From Spirosoma validum (GTDB lineage Bacteria > Bacteroidota > Bacteroidia > Cytophagales > Spirosomataceae), in the NCBI RefSeq assembly GCF_014699035.1, contig NZ_JACXAA010000009.1:62001-126000 (forward strand): a DNA stretch of 64,000 bases. The letters are read 5' to 3'. Below are positions 7,753 to 16,613 of the stretch, piece by piece. Below the pieces are notes generated by a model that saw only the letters and a program-made list of their open reading frames with translations, ran no database searches and was not told the DNA's origin. A program made the position numbers and the translations under genes. The stretch's first letter is position 1; each line of letters opens with the position of its first letter.

Positions 7753-9117
7753 TCAACGGGGTATCTCGATCTGAAAAACCGTAGGGCTACCATCCTTTGA
7801 ACGAACGTCGATACGTCCTCTGTGCAACCGGATGATGCGTTCAACCAGCGATAAGCCTACGCCGTAGCCGCGTACATCGGCCGTTTGGCGACTTCGGAAA
7901 AAAGGTTCAAAAATATACGGCAGGTCTGTAAGTGGAATCGGTTTTCCGTTGTTCTCAACGCTGATTTTCAGCCTATCCCGATCAAACGTAACGTGTACCA
8001 AAGCCTGGCCATCATCAGAGAATTTGCAGGCATTTTCCGTCAGGTTTTTCAAGGCTGTTGTCAACAGTGTTTTGTTTCCCCGAACAGTCAACTGGTCAGG
8101 ATCGTCGGGTAGGGGACCGAAGCCTACCACTACCTGGTATCGTGAGTTGATCCCGTTGACATTGTCGCGAATATCCCAGACAAGTTCGTCCATGCGAACA
8201 ACGTCCGTAAGCAACCCGACAGCATCGTCCTGACTTACCTGCGAAAGTTGTAATAACTCGTGAGTAAGATTTGATAGATCCCGCACATCATCCAATACCG
8301 AACGAATCGTTTGTCGGTAGGCTTCGGGCTCTCGCTGATTCAGAAGGCTGACTTCGAGCTGCGAACTGATCTGGGTAAGTGGGTTTTTCAATTCGTGCGA
8401 TACGTTGGCTACAAACATGCGCTGTAACCGAAACGATTCGGCAATACGGTCCAGTAAGCGATTGATCGTTACGGATAATCGGCGAATCTCGTCGTCGTCT
8501 CTGTCAATGAGTAATCGTTCATCCCGATTATGCGGGAATATATTACTGACGGTTCGGTCGATCTGCTGCATCGGACGTAGCGCGTCACCGGCAAAGAACC
8601 AGCCAGAAAACGCCGTGATCCCCGCAATCAGGCAAAACAAGCCCATCAACGACCATAATAGGTTACGTAAAAACTCATCGCCATAAACGTTCACGGCACT
8701 GGCTACTACGACATACTGGCCTGATGCGGTCATGAACCGAATACCCGTTACGTAGTAGCTACCCTGCTGAAAATCTTTTCGTTTGTTTTTCCGAATGCTT
8801 GCCAATACGGACTTGGGTATCGTTAAGAGCAACGTATCGTTCGAAGTGAAAATGGCAGAATCCCGATTGTCGAACGCCATAATTTTCTGGTTCGGTAACT
8901 GGTCTTTCCGAATACGACCCAGTTGCCGGATAAGCTGTGCATCCAGCCGATGCCGAATCAACATCTCACCCGCTGTATTCGCCTTCCGGTCAAGCCGCCG
9001 GTAAAAGTCTAACGAAATAAAATACCAGCAGAAGGCATAGATGCTCACAAAGGCCAGCAGCAAAATGCTGGAAACCAAGCCTGTGAAACGTAACGTCAGC
9101 CGATTGCGAATGGTCAT
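7753..9117 (-). CDS. Transmembrane sensor histidine kinase
   Basis: About 454 residues from the ATG at 9117 (MTIRNRLTLRF); another ATG five codons upstream lies inside an inverted repeat. TM1 at about residues 10-35, a periplasmic region of about 130 residues, TM2 near 165-185, then HAMP, a HisKA box NVSHELKNPLTQI with the phospho-acceptor His, and HATPase_c with DNA-type N box ENACKF and G box GYGVGLSLVERI. Classical two-component kinase. Its partner regulator gene lies immediately upstream (9208-9885), separated by a 30-bp-arm inverted repeat. The signal is unknown; the local regulon includes trehalose synthesis, suggesting an envelope or osmotic/desiccation cue (inference). Confidence 0.92.
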   Translation of the reverse strand: MTIRNRLTLRFTGLVSSILLLAFVSIYAFCWYFISLDFYRRLDRKANTAGEMLIRHRLDAQLIRQLGRIRKDQLPNQKIMAFDNRDSAIFTSNDTLLLTIPKSVLASIRKNKRKDFQQGSYYVTGIRFMTASGQYVVVASAVNVYGDEFLRNLLWSLMGLFCLIAGITAFSGWFFAGDALRPMQQIDRTVSNIFPHNRDERLLIDRDDDEIRRLSVTINRLLDRIAESFRLQRMFVANVSHELKNPLTQISSQLEVSLLNQREPEAYRQTIRSVLDDVRDLSNLTHELLQLSQVSQDDAVGLLTDVVRMDELVWDIRDNVNGINSRYQVVVGFGPLPDDPDQLTVRGNKTLLTTALKNLTENACKFSDDGQALVHVTFDRDRLKISVENNGKPIPLTDLPYIFEPFFRSRQTADVRGYGVGLSLVERIIRLHRGRIDVRSKDGSPTVFQIEIPR

Positions 9118-9127
9118 GGCGAAGTAT

Positions 9128-9205
9128 GGCATGGGGCAAAGGGGGGTGGGCAGAGGGCATGGACCATAGTTTTAACCCTCTGCCCAACCCCCTTTGCCCC
9201 ATGCC
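9128..9205. repeat. Long inverted repeat between kinase and regulator genes
   Basis: Two 30-base arms (9128-9157 and 9176-9205) are reverse complements except for one base, with an 18-base loop. The region is purine/pyrimidine-skewed (GGGGCAAAGGGGG). The hairpin lies between regulator and kinase within the operon and has no T-tract. It could change relative expression of the two genes by RNA processing or partial termination (inference). Confidence 0.85.
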
Positions 9206-9207
9206 CT

Positions 9208-9885
9208 TTATTCCTCTTTAAAAATATAGCCCATGCCGAAGTGGGTATGAATCAGTTTTTTTGGGAAACCTCGGTCCATTTTTTTGCGGAGATAGTTGAT
9301 GTACACTTCCACTACGTTCGTGTTTGTGTCGAAATTCTGATCCCATACATGCTCGGCAATGGCGGGTTTCGACAAAACTCGACCCTGGTTGCGCATCAGA
9401 AACTCTAGCAGCGCAAACTCGCGGGCAGTCAGGTCAATCGGCTGGCCATCGCGCGTAACGGTTTTGGCATCCAGATTCATCTCAACTCCTCCATATCGTA
9501 ACATCTGAAACGTCATAGCTACCTGCGTACCTCGTTTCGTCAGCGCCCGTACCCGAGCCAGCAGTTCAGAAAATTGGAATGGTTTCGTCAGATACTGGTC
9601 GGCACCGGAGTCGAAACCTGAAATTTTATCGTCTACTTCGCCCATCGCTGTCAGTAACAAAATAGGCGTTGTCAATCCCTCCGAACGTAATTGTCGACAA
9701 AGTTCAAACCCATTCAGCCCCGGTATGATTACGTCGGTGATGATGGCCGCGTAGTTGTTCTTCAGGGCCAGCCGTCTGGCAATCAGTCCGTCGTAGGCAA
9801 TGTCTACCTCAAACTGACTTTCTTCCAGACCCTGCTGGATAGCTTGCAGCGTTTTGGGTTCATCTTCAACGACCAGGAGTTTCAT
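9208..9885 (-). CDS. OmpR/PhoB-family response regulator
   Basis: 225 residues from the ATG at 9885 (MKLLVVEDEP). The receiver domain has the acidic pair ED at 7-8, phospho-acceptor Asp in IITDVIIPG, the switch LLLTA and Lys in YLTKPF. The C-terminal winged helix has DLTAREFALLEFLM and the recognition region TNVVEVYINYLRKKMD. An in-frame extension to 9963 exists but receiver homology starts at 9885. The gene precedes its kinase. DNA-binding proteins of this type bind tandem direct repeats one helical turn apart, exactly the pattern of the four arrays around it, so it is the leading candidate regulator for them (inference). Confidence 0.95.
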   Translation of the reverse strand: MKLLVVEDEPKTLQAIQQGLEESQFEVDIAYDGLIARRLALKNNYAAIITDVIIPGLNGFELCRQLRSEGLTTPILLLTAMGEVDDKISGFDSGADQYLTKPFQFSELLARVRALTKRGTQVAMTFQMLRYGGVEMNLDAKTVTRDGQPIDLTAREFALLEFLMRNQGRVLSKPAIAEHVWDQNFDTNTNVVEVYINYLRKKMDRGFPKKLIHTHFGMGYIFKEE

Positions 9886-9993
9886 GGTAAGGCGTACGTA
9901 TTGTGTGTAGAATGCAATGAGTAAATCAAGGTAATAACACCATAAAGTAGTTCTGGTTATCAACTCGTTTGTATGCGACGTGAATTTCGGTAT

Positions 9994-10048
9994 CTAATGA
10001 AATTCTAAGGTTTCGTTAAGTTCTTCCTTATTACTCGACCCTACTTTG
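9994..10048 (+). promoter_or_regulatory. 11-bp repeat operator array C plus TTTG element
   Basis: On the plus strand CTAA, CTAA and TTAA start at 9994, 10005 and 10016, with a degenerate fourth box near 10027; TTTG (in CTACTTTG) starts at 10045, 51 bases after the first box. The orientation matches transcription of the small gene at 10147. The array also lies upstream of the divergent response regulator gene, so it could act in autoregulation. Confidence 0.6.
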
Positions 10049-10146
10049 CCGGAAATGAGCATGTTGGTAAATGCTTCCGTTAATAACTGACTTGAGTCGA
10101 TGATACGTAACAGGATCACCGGCTGTGGTCATAAACCAGCAAATCC

Positions 10147-10365
10147 ATGGCTGTTTTCTTCATTGCGACCATCGTTATTAGTATAGTAGGGGGTATGAGT
10201 TATTTTACGAGCGCCTGGTTTGGATGCCAATCATCTGGCACCGGCCTGTTACCTCCTCATTACAGGAAATTGATGGATCGGTTCGAAAAGAAAAAAGAAA
10301 TTGAGCGGCTTAATTCATCAGCTAAACCGCGAATCAAGTCCTACTCCGACGAAACCGTAAAGTAA
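10147..10365 (+). CDS. Small membrane protein divergent from the response regulator
   Basis: 72 residues: an N-terminal hydrophobic helix (about 3-25, FFIATIVISIVGG...), then a basic, charged cytosolic tail with FEKKKEIERL. No family recognised. Support for a real gene comes from operator array C and a TTTG element ending 99 bases upstream, in the same arrangement as at the trehalose gene. Probably co-regulated with the neighbouring two-component system; function unknown. Confidence 0.55.
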   Translation: MAVFFIATIVISIVGGMSYFTSAWFGCQSSGTGLLPPHYRKLMDRFEKKKEIERLNSSAKPRIKSYSDETVK

Positions 10366-10415
10366 AGTTGACCACAGAGTCATAAAGAACACTTTTGGTT
10401 AAGGCGTTATTTTCA

Positions 10416-10445
10416 GTGAGGTCAGGTTCTTAAACCTGACCTCAC
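10416..10445. repeat. Short perfect inverted repeat
   Basis: Arms GTGAGGTCAGGTT (10416-10428) and its exact complement (10433-10445), loop of four bases. No T-tract follows on either strand. It sits between the convergent small membrane-protein and trehalose genes. Confidence 0.8.
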
Positions 10446-10481
10446 GAGTGTAACAGACTCCGTGTTCGCTGTTCTACTAAA

Positions 10482-12695
10482 CTAAATAGCCTGGGTAGCT
10501 TCATCGATACGTTGCAAAAGTATCTCTACGTCCTGCTGTCGCGCCAGTCGGTAGCGGGCAAAGGACATCCCGGCGCCAACTTTCAAAGTATAAGCCCAGT
10601 TGGGCAACTGGCGAAACATATCTTCGTCGGTAGTATCATCGCCAATACTGACAATAAAATCATAGGCCGCCTGTTCATAGAGTTTTTGGGCGATGGTGCC
10701 CTTGCTATGGTGTGCCGTTTTAACTTCGATTACTTTACTGCCCTGAATAACAGTTAGTTTGGTTGATGTGGGCGTGCTACGTAAGCGAGTCGCCAACTCA
10801 ACCGCTTTGCCTTCGATGTCGTCGTTCTGGACCATACGGTAATGCCAGGCAATGGCGGTTTCTTTTTCTTCAACAAATGAGCAGGTGTGAGCGTCACTGT
10901 ATTCATTCATCGTTGCCCGAATCGGCTCAACCCAGCTTTGATCCTCCAGATCAAGTTGCTGCCAGTCCTGATCGGCTTTCTTACTAAAAGCACCATGTTC
11001 GGCAACCAGCGTAACAGGTAAATCCGTAAATGTACTGGACAGAAAAGCCCGGTCCCGTCCGCTGATAATAACCAGATCGCTGTTTTGGGCTAACCGGCGC
11101 AAAACAGGTCGTAAGGTTGTTGACAGATAGGCCTGAGCGGGATCGTCGACGAGTGGAGACAACGTACCGTCAAAATCAAGCAGCAACAGCCGGCGGGTAG
11201 CGTTTGAATAAGCTTCGATAAAAGACTCAACGGGTAAGCTTGTTTCCAGCACTGGCTTCTCTGACTGTTGGCCAAAAGCAGCCAGAAAATTATGACTCCA
11301 CCGAAATACGTTATGATTCTGTATGTGCTGACGCATCGGTTTCAGGCGTCGTGCCTGTTCGTCGGGAGCCATTTCCAGAGCCTCTTTTATCGCCGATGCG
11401 ACTTCCTGCGTATCCGTTGGATTAATAATTAGCGCATCCGCTAATTCCTGAGCCGCTCCCGCCAGTTCGCTCAAAATTAGTACGCCCTGATTGTCCCGGC
11501 GGCTGGCGATAAACTCTTTACAGACCAGATTCATCCCGTCGCGAATGGGGGTGATGAGTGCTACGTCGCAGCCTGTGTAAAAGGCTAGCAACTCGGTAAA
11601 GGTCAGTGATAAGTAAGAATAGATGACAGGCGTCCAGCCGACTGTACCAAATAAGCCATTGATACGTCCGACGGTTTCTTCAATTTCTCGTTTAATCTCC
11701 TGATAGTGACTGATTTTATCACGAGAAGGTACTACCGTCATAACAAACGTAACCCTGCCGTGCCAGTTAGCGTTCTGGGTCAGGAATCGCTCGTATCCCT
11801 GAAGTCGATACGTAATTCCTTTGGCGTAGTCTAATCGGTCAACTGAAAAAATAATCTTATTCTGCCGCAGAAGTTGCTGATTCTGTTTTCGGATTTTTGC
11901 AACAGCCTTACTTTGGCTGGCTTCATCAAACTTTGTGAAATCAATACTGATCGGGAAGTCACCAACTAAAACCGAGCGATTATCCAGTACGACTCGCTGA
12001 TTAATGATCGGCAGTCCTAATACGTCAGATACGTTCTGGAGAAAATGCTGTACGTAGTCAGCCGTATGAAAACCAACGACGTCCGAGCCTAGAATGCCAT
12101 CGAGTAAGGCCTGCCGCCAGACCCGTGGCAGCAGTTTGAAAATCTCATACGTTGGAAAGGGAATGTGAAAGAAGTAGCCGATGGTGGCATCCGGTATATC
12201 GTTTCGAACCAGGCCGGGTAGTAACATCAACTGCGAATCATGAATCCAGACCAGATCGCCAGGCTCCATAATTGACGTAACTTCTTCCAGAAAGTGGGTA
12301 TTTACCTGCTGATAGGCATCGAAGTAACTTTCCTGGAACGTAGCGTATGAGGGAAAATAGTGGAAGAGCGGCCAGATTAAATCGTTGCAAAAGCCTTCAT
12401 AAAATGCTTGATGCACGTCATCATCCACGAAAACCGGATGCGCTACAAAGTGCTCGTTCTCAAAGGCCGACTGGTGAATGTCTTTCAGATTGTTGTCGCA
12501 ATGACCAATCCAGTGAATCTTGGGAGCATTGCCATCGGAAGCTTTCCCCATTTGCTCCGCCATTGACAGAACAGCTGACACAAGTCCGCCTGAGTTCTGA
12601 AAAAGAGTAATTCCCTCTTGTGTTTTTTTGATACTGAATGGTAATCGATAGGCTACAATAATTAGTCGTTTAAACGTTCCGTCAAGATTGCTCAT
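10482..12695 (-). CDS. Bifunctional trehalose-6-phosphate synthase/phosphatase
   Basis: 737 residues from the ATG at 12695. The N-terminal 480 residues are a GT20 (OtsA-type) synthase joining UDP-glucose and glucose-6-phosphate: IIVAYRLPFS, VWIHDSQLMLLPG, FFHIPFPTYEIF, VDRLDYAKGI, and PIRDGMNLVCKEFIA. The C-terminal 250 residues are a HAD phosphatase (OtsB-type) with LLLDFDGTLSPLVDDP and GDDTTDEDMF. Such fusions make trehalose from one polypeptide. A GTG at 12731 in the same frame overlaps the promoter's TTTG element and cannot be the start. Preceded by operator array D, so expression is probably controlled with the neighbouring two-component system. Trehalose protects against osmotic and drying stress (known role). 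Confidence 0.95.
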   Translation of the reverse strand: MSNLDGTFKRLIIVAYRLPFSIKKTQEGITLFQNSGGLVSAVLSMAEQMGKASDGNAPKIHWIGHCDNNLKDIHQSAFENEHFVAHPVFVDDDVHQAFYEGFCNDLIWPLFHYFPSYATFQESYFDAYQQVNTHFLEEVTSIMEPGDLVWIHDSQLMLLPGLVRNDIPDATIGYFFHIPFPTYEIFKLLPRVWRQALLDGILGSDVVGFHTADYVQHFLQNVSDVLGLPIINQRVVLDNRSVLVGDFPISIDFTKFDEASQSKAVAKIRKQNQQLLRQNKIIFSVDRLDYAKGITYRLQGYERFLTQNANWHGRVTFVMTVVPSRDKISHYQEIKREIEETVGRINGLFGTVGWTPVIYSYLSLTFTELLAFYTGCDVALITPIRDGMNLVCKEFIASRRDNQGVLILSELAGAAQELADALIINPTDTQEVASAIKEALEMAPDEQARRLKPMRQHIQNHNVFRWSHNFLAAFGQQSEKPVLETSLPVESFIEAYSNATRRLLLLDFDGTLSPLVDDPAQAYLSTTLRPVLRRLAQNSDLVIISGRDRAFLSSTFTDLPVTLVAEHGAFSKKADQDWQQLDLEDQSWVEPIRATMNEYSDAHTCSFVEEKETAIAWHYRMVQNDDIEGKAVELATRLRSTPTSTKLTVIQGSKVIEVKTAHHSKGTIAQKLYEQAAYDFIVSIGDDTTDEDMFRQLPNWAYTLKVGAGMSFARYRLARQQDVEILLQRIDEATQAI

Positions 12696-12730
12696 GTAGT
12701 TTTTGTGCTCTGCAGAGCCTGGTACTACCA

Positions 12731-12786
12731 CAAAAGACGAGCCATTGGCTTAAAATGGCCTTAAGCAATTCTTAGAAAGTTCTTAG
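12731..12786 (-). promoter_or_regulatory. 11-bp repeat operator array D plus TTTG element
   Basis: On the minus strand CTAA, CTAA, TTAA and TTAA start at 12786, 12775, 12764 and 12753, exactly 11 bases apart; TTTG starts at 12734, 52 bases after the first box. This is the cleanest of the four arrays and directly precedes the trehalose gene, leaving a 5' leader of roughly 30 nt to the ATG at 12695. Confidence 0.68.
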
Positions 12787-12874
12787 AAACGAGTCTGCAG
12801 GAACCGGAGACTCGTGCACAATCGGTTACGTATTAACCAATAGTAATTCGATACAAATGCCCAGCATTATCACA

Positions 12875-13324
12875 TCACCCTACAAACCCTACTTTCAAAT
12901 GTGAACCGTCGCAATACGGTTTATTGCTGCTGGCACCGCACCGGCAAAAAGCCGTGACTTTGTTTTTCTGAGTCTCATGTCCCTCGGCATCTTTCACGCG
13001 GAGGTTGCCATACACCAATAGCGGACCGTTAGGAACAGGTTCAACCAGACTTTCTGCCTGAACAGTTTCCGGTTGCTGAGGTTCTTCGTTTCGAAAATAG
13101 CTTAATGCACCCGATGGGCAACGATCTACCTGTTCGGCGATACGTTGGGTAGAAGCTCCCGCCATATTCACCCACGGACGCTTCTTTGGATTGAATACCT
13201 CAATCAACTGCGTCCAGCAGACTTTCGAATGAACGCAGACGTTCGGTTTCCAGACTACCGTAATTTCGCCGTTCGTGTAGGTTTTGGTAATGTCTGGTGC
13301 TGGATTTTGTGCCCCTTCGCTCAT
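12875..13324 (-). CDS. Iron-sulfur protein: divergent [4Fe-4S] domain plus CDGSH domain
   Basis: 149 residues from the ATG at 13324. The N-terminal half has the single-cluster ferredoxin-like domain (Fer4_19-type) with C-x5-C in VCVHSKVC and DRCPSGAL. The C-terminal half is a CDGSH domain, CRCGASSNKPYCDGSH, whose 3Cys-1His set binds a redox-active [2Fe-2S] cluster. The two-domain combination is common in Bacteroidota. No signal peptide or membrane anchor, so cytosolic. Precise role unknown; electron transfer or cluster handling is the family expectation. Confidence 0.88.
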   Translation of the reverse strand: MSEGAQNPAPDITKTYTNGEITVVWKPNVCVHSKVCWTQLIEVFNPKKRPWVNMAGASTQRIAEQVDRCPSGALSYFRNEEPQQPETVQAESLVEPVPNGPLLVYGNLRVKDAEGHETQKNKVTAFCRCGASSNKPYCDGSHLKVGFVG

Positions 13325-13347
13325 AAGCAATTATAAGTCTTTTTTGC

Positions 13348-13377
13348 GATTGCACCGGGCCTAAACCCAGTGCAATC
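13348..13377. repeat. Inverted repeat downstream of pyrE
   Basis: Arms GATTGCACCGGG and CCCAGTGCAATC pair with one mismatch around a 6-base loop. It lies just after the pyrE stop on the minus strand. No T-tract follows in the direction of pyrE transcription, so terminator function is uncertain. Confidence 0.65.
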
Positions 13378-13384
13378 TAGAATT

Positions 13385-14038
13385 TTACTTACCCCACTCA
13401 GACGGATTTTGTCGCCAGGCAGCGAGCGAGTCGAGCGCTTCAGCGGGAATATAATTAAGTGTCTGAGCTTCGGTTAACAACGTATCGTAATTGCTGAGAC
13501 AAACCAGTGGAACGTTCTTAGCTGCAAAATTTTGGTCGGCTAGTGGAAACCCATACGTGAAAATAGCGGCCATGCCTACTACCTCAGCTCCAGCCGCACG
13601 TAATGCATCGACCACTTTGAGCGAACTTCCACCCGTAGAAATCAAATCTTCAATGACAACGACGCGTTGCCGACCCGTCGGACCGTCCACTGCCAGATGG
13701 CCTTCAATCTGCTTGCCCATACCGTGAGCTTTGGGTTCAGGACGAACGTAGCAGTAGGGGAGGCTTAAGGCATCAGCCACCAAAGCGCCCTGTGGGATAC
13801 CCGCCGTAGCCACGCCCGCAATCACTTCGACGGACGGAAATTGCTGCTGAATCGCATCGGCCAGCGCGTTTTTGATAAAGCTACGAACCTCGGGGTGAGC
13901 TAACGTAACGCGGTTATCGCAATAGATAGGGGACTTCCAACCGGAACTCCAGGTAAACGGCTCACTAGGGCGGAGCCGGACAGCCTGCACAGCCAGCAGA
14001 TGCCGCGCTACGGTTTGTTGAACAGATAAAGAATCCAC
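13385..14038 (-). CDS. pyrE: Orotate phosphoribosyltransferase
   Basis: 217 residues, type I phosphoribosyltransferase of pyrimidine synthesis: orotate plus PRPP to OMP. The PRPP loop reads VVVIEDLISTGGSS; the family block SPIYCDNR and the flexible-loop region RPEPKAHGMGKQIEG are present. The start is GTG at 14038 (no ATG nearby fits the family N-terminus). It stands as a single gene between the CDGSH gene and the aldose epimerase on the same strand. Confidence 0.95.
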   Translation of the reverse strand: MDSLSVQQTVARHLLAVQAVRLRPSEPFTWSSGWKSPIYCDNRVTLAHPEVRSFIKNALADAIQQQFPSVEVIAGVATAGIPQGALVADALSLPYCYVRPEPKAHGMGKQIEGHLAVDGPTGRQRVVVIEDLISTGGSSLKVVDALRAAGAEVVGMAAIFTYGFPLADQNFAAKNVPLVCLSNYDTLLTEAQTLNYIPAEALDSLAAWRQNPSEWGK

Positions 14039-14079
14039 AGAGATATGAAAAGTGATGCCCCAAAAATAAGCAGCTATCC

Positions 14080-15225
14080 CTACTTCACCGAAAATTTATA
14101 GACTGTTGTGCTTTTATACGTATCGCCCGGACGTAATACCGTAGTTGGGAAATCGGGTTTGTTCGGCGAATCCGGGAAATGTTGTGTTTCGAGGCAAAGC
14201 CCAAAGCGACTTGTATAGGGCACACCACCAATGCCGGTTAACTTACCATTCAGGTTATTGGCGGTGTAAAGCTGTACAGCGGGTTCAGTCGTGTACATTT
14301 CCATAAACCGGCCACTAGCTGACTCGTAAACGGTAGCACCTAACTTCAGGGATTTAGATTTGTCTGTAAATACCCAGCAATGATCATACCCTTTGCCATA
14401 CTTGATCTGCGTATCGTTGGGATCATTGATGTGGGCACTAACAAGCGTTGGTTTTAAGAAATCAAAAGGGGTTCCGGCTACTGGTTTTAACTCACCTGTC
14501 GGGATTTGCTTCTCATCCGTGGGCAGGAATTTGTCGGCTTTAATCATCACCTCGTGGTCCAGAATGTCCCGTTTCAGGCCGCTGAGATTAAAATAAGCGT
14601 GGTTGGTCAGATTAATAACCGTAGCCTTATCCGTAGTGGCTTTGTAGTCGATACGTAGCGCGTTGTCTTTTTGAAGCGTATACCGAACCTCTACGTTTAG
14701 ATTACCAGGGAAACCTTCCTCTCCATCTTTAGACAGGTAAGTTAAAATCAAGACTGGCTCTTTCCCGTCATTGGTCGTAGCCTTCCAGATTTGTTTGTCG
14801 AAACCTTTAGGGCCGCCGTGGAGGGTGTTTCCGTTATTATTCGCCGGTAAGGTGTATTCCTGCCCGTCAAGTGTAAATTTCGCGTTTCCGATACGATTGC
14901 CAAATCGCCCGATAATGGGTCCCAGGCTGGGAGTGCCTTTGGCATAATCGCTGAAAGACGGTAAACCGAGTATTACATCTTCCTGCTTGCCAGCCTTATT
15001 GGGAGCGGTCAATGAGACGATGTAGCCCCCATAATTGGTGATTTTTGCCACCATACCATTGGCATTTTGAAGCGTAAACAAATCGGCTTCACGGCCGTCG
15101 GGAAACGTACCAAACAACGTTTTTGTAATTCCAGCTTTAGATTCTGATACGTTCAGGTTTGAGTCAGGCTTTGAGGTCATACTGCTTAAGAGTAGTAAGG
15201 GTAGGGCAAACAGCGTAATTTTCAT
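14080..15225 (-). CDS. Exported aldose 1-epimerase (galactose mutarotase)
   Basis: 381 residues. A signal peptide (about 1-17, MKITLFALPLLLLSS) directs it out of the cytoplasm. The mature part is the galactose mutarotase beta-sandwich: YGGYIVSL, GRFGNRIGNAKF, NNNGNTLHGG with the substrate His, NLTNHAYFNLSG with the catalytic His, and a C-terminal LCLETQHFPDSPN with the catalytic Glu. It interconverts alpha and beta anomers of galactose or glucose. Family assignment is firm; the periplasmic location rests on the signal peptide. Confidence 0.93.
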   Translation of the reverse strand: MKITLFALPLLLLSSMTSKPDSNLNVSESKAGITKTLFGTFPDGREADLFTLQNANGMVAKITNYGGYIVSLTAPNKAGKQEDVILGLPSFSDYAKGTPSLGPIIGRFGNRIGNAKFTLDGQEYTLPANNNGNTLHGGPKGFDKQIWKATTNDGKEPVLILTYLSKDGEEGFPGNLNVEVRYTLQKDNALRIDYKATTDKATVINLTNHAYFNLSGLKRDILDHEVMIKADKFLPTDEKQIPTGELKPVAGTPFDFLKPTLVSAHINDPNDTQIKYGKGYDHCWVFTDKSKSLKLGATVYESASGRFMEMYTTEPAVQLYTANNLNGKLTGIGGVPYTSRFGLCLETQHFPDSPNKPDFPTTVLRPGDTYKSTTVYKFSVK

Positions 15226-15257
15226 GAAAAGTCAGTTAGTAACGACGGCAGCTGACT

Positions 15258-16556
15258 TTATTCTCTGTTAAGGTGCACTTTCACAGTGTCAATCCGGCTA
15301 CCGTCCATGGAGACGATTGTAAAGGTAAAGGGAGAAAGTTCGATAATCTCACCAACCTGAGGTACATCTTCATTCGTTGCCAATATCAAACCGCCAAGCG
15401 TATCATACCGGGCTGACGGCTGATCGCCTATGGGGATGTTCCATCCGTAGGTTTTGTTGAGGTCCTCGATTTCGTGTCGGCCACTCAGCAGCCAGGTACG
15501 TTCATCGAGCTGCTGCTCAACCCAGTCTTCGTTGGTATCATACTCGTCCTGAATTTCCCCAAAAATCTGTTCAACCATATCTTCTACGCTCACAATGCCG
15601 GCCGTACCTCCAAATTCATCGACCACCAGCGCCAGGCTCTTCCGTTCAGACAGGAAACGTAACAGTAGATCCTGTGCGGGCATTGTTTCCGGGACGACGA
15701 TAATTGGCGTAATGATTTCCTCAACCGTTGCTGGTTTCTTAAACAGCGCCAATGCATGACAGTAGCCGATAACATCGTCAATCGTGTCGCGATAGACAAC
15801 AATTTTAGAATGTCCGCTATCCTGAAACGCCTGTCTTAATTCCTCAACCGTATCGTCGACAGCGATGGCTGCAATTTCGGTTCGGGGTACCAGGCAGTCG
15901 CGAACTCTTACATCACGGAACTCGATTGCGTTGTTGAAAATCTGCGTATCTACGTCAACGGTTTCTTCCGTATCCGTCTTCTGATTATTTAAATGCTGAA
16001 GGTATTGGTTTAAATCCGTGATACCGAACACCGGCCGAATCTCAGGATTTTTCTTTCCAAATACGTATCGAATAAAGAAACGCGCTGTTCCCACCAACAA
16101 CCGAACAACGGGAGCAATGGCTTTGTAAATAACCCATAAAGGCACAGCCAGATTCTCCAGAAACCGGTCGGGATGAATCAAAGCAAGGCTTTTGGGAATG
16201 TAGTCGGCTAATGGTAAAAAAATGACCGTTAGAATCAACGTTTCGATAGCAATCGACACCGCTTCATGCGTTACCCACGTAGCAGGCAAGATAGTGGCTA
16301 AGAGCGGATTTAGAACCGTTACGCCCAACACAGCATAGAGCACCAGAAAGAGCGTATTGCCCGTTAGCGTTGTGCCGACAAACAAAATCGGGTTTTTTAT
16401 GAAGCCCGACACCAATTTTTCCCCCAAAGGCCCCTGTTTACTATGAAGTTCAAAATACAGCCGGTTAACCGATACGTATGCCATCTCAACCGCCGAAAAA
16501 AAACCAGCAAGCACCAGAGCAAGTAAAGCACCGAATAAAAGGACGTAAGGTTCCAT
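15258..16556 (-). CDS. CNNM/CorC (HlyC-type) transmembrane protein with CBS pair
   Basis: 432 residues: an N-terminal DUF21/CNNM membrane domain with about four hydrophobic segments (residues 1-150, including FFSAVEMAYVSVNR), two CBS domains (about 205-325, including VPRTEIAAI and ALVVDEFGGTAGIVSVED) and a C-terminal CorC_HlyC domain. Homologues are linked to divalent-cation (Mg or Co) homeostasis; the old name hemolysin is not meaningful. A second member of the family is encoded at 38350-39639. Confidence 0.9.
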   Translation of the reverse strand: MEPYVLLFGALLALVLAGFFSAVEMAYVSVNRLYFELHSKQGPLGEKLVSGFIKNPILFVGTTLTGNTLFLVLYAVLGVTVLNPLLATILPATWVTHEAVSIAIETLILTVIFLPLADYIPKSLALIHPDRFLENLAVPLWVIYKAIAPVVRLLVGTARFFIRYVFGKKNPEIRPVFGITDLNQYLQHLNNQKTDTEETVDVDTQIFNNAIEFRDVRVRDCLVPRTEIAAIAVDDTVEELRQAFQDSGHSKIVVYRDTIDDVIGYCHALALFKKPATVEEIITPIIVVPETMPAQDLLLRFLSERKSLALVVDEFGGTAGIVSVEDMVEQIFGEIQDEYDTNEDWVEQQLDERTWLLSGRHEIEDLNKTYGWNIPIGDQPSARYDTLGGLILATNEDVPQVGEIIELSPFTFTIVSMDGSRIDTVKVHLNRE

Positions 16557-16571
16557 AGTTAATGAAGACTA

Positions 16572-16613
16572 AAGCATGAAGAGCATAGAATTAGTTCTAT
16601 GCTCTTCATGCTT
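16572..16613. repeat. Perfect 19-bp-arm inverted repeat
   Basis: Arms 16572-16590 and 16595-16613 (AAGCATGAAGAGCATAGAA and complement) flank a 4-base loop. The hairpin fills the gap between two minus-strand genes and its outer edge reaches the stop region of the upstream small gene. No T-tract follows on the minus strand. Confidence 0.88.
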
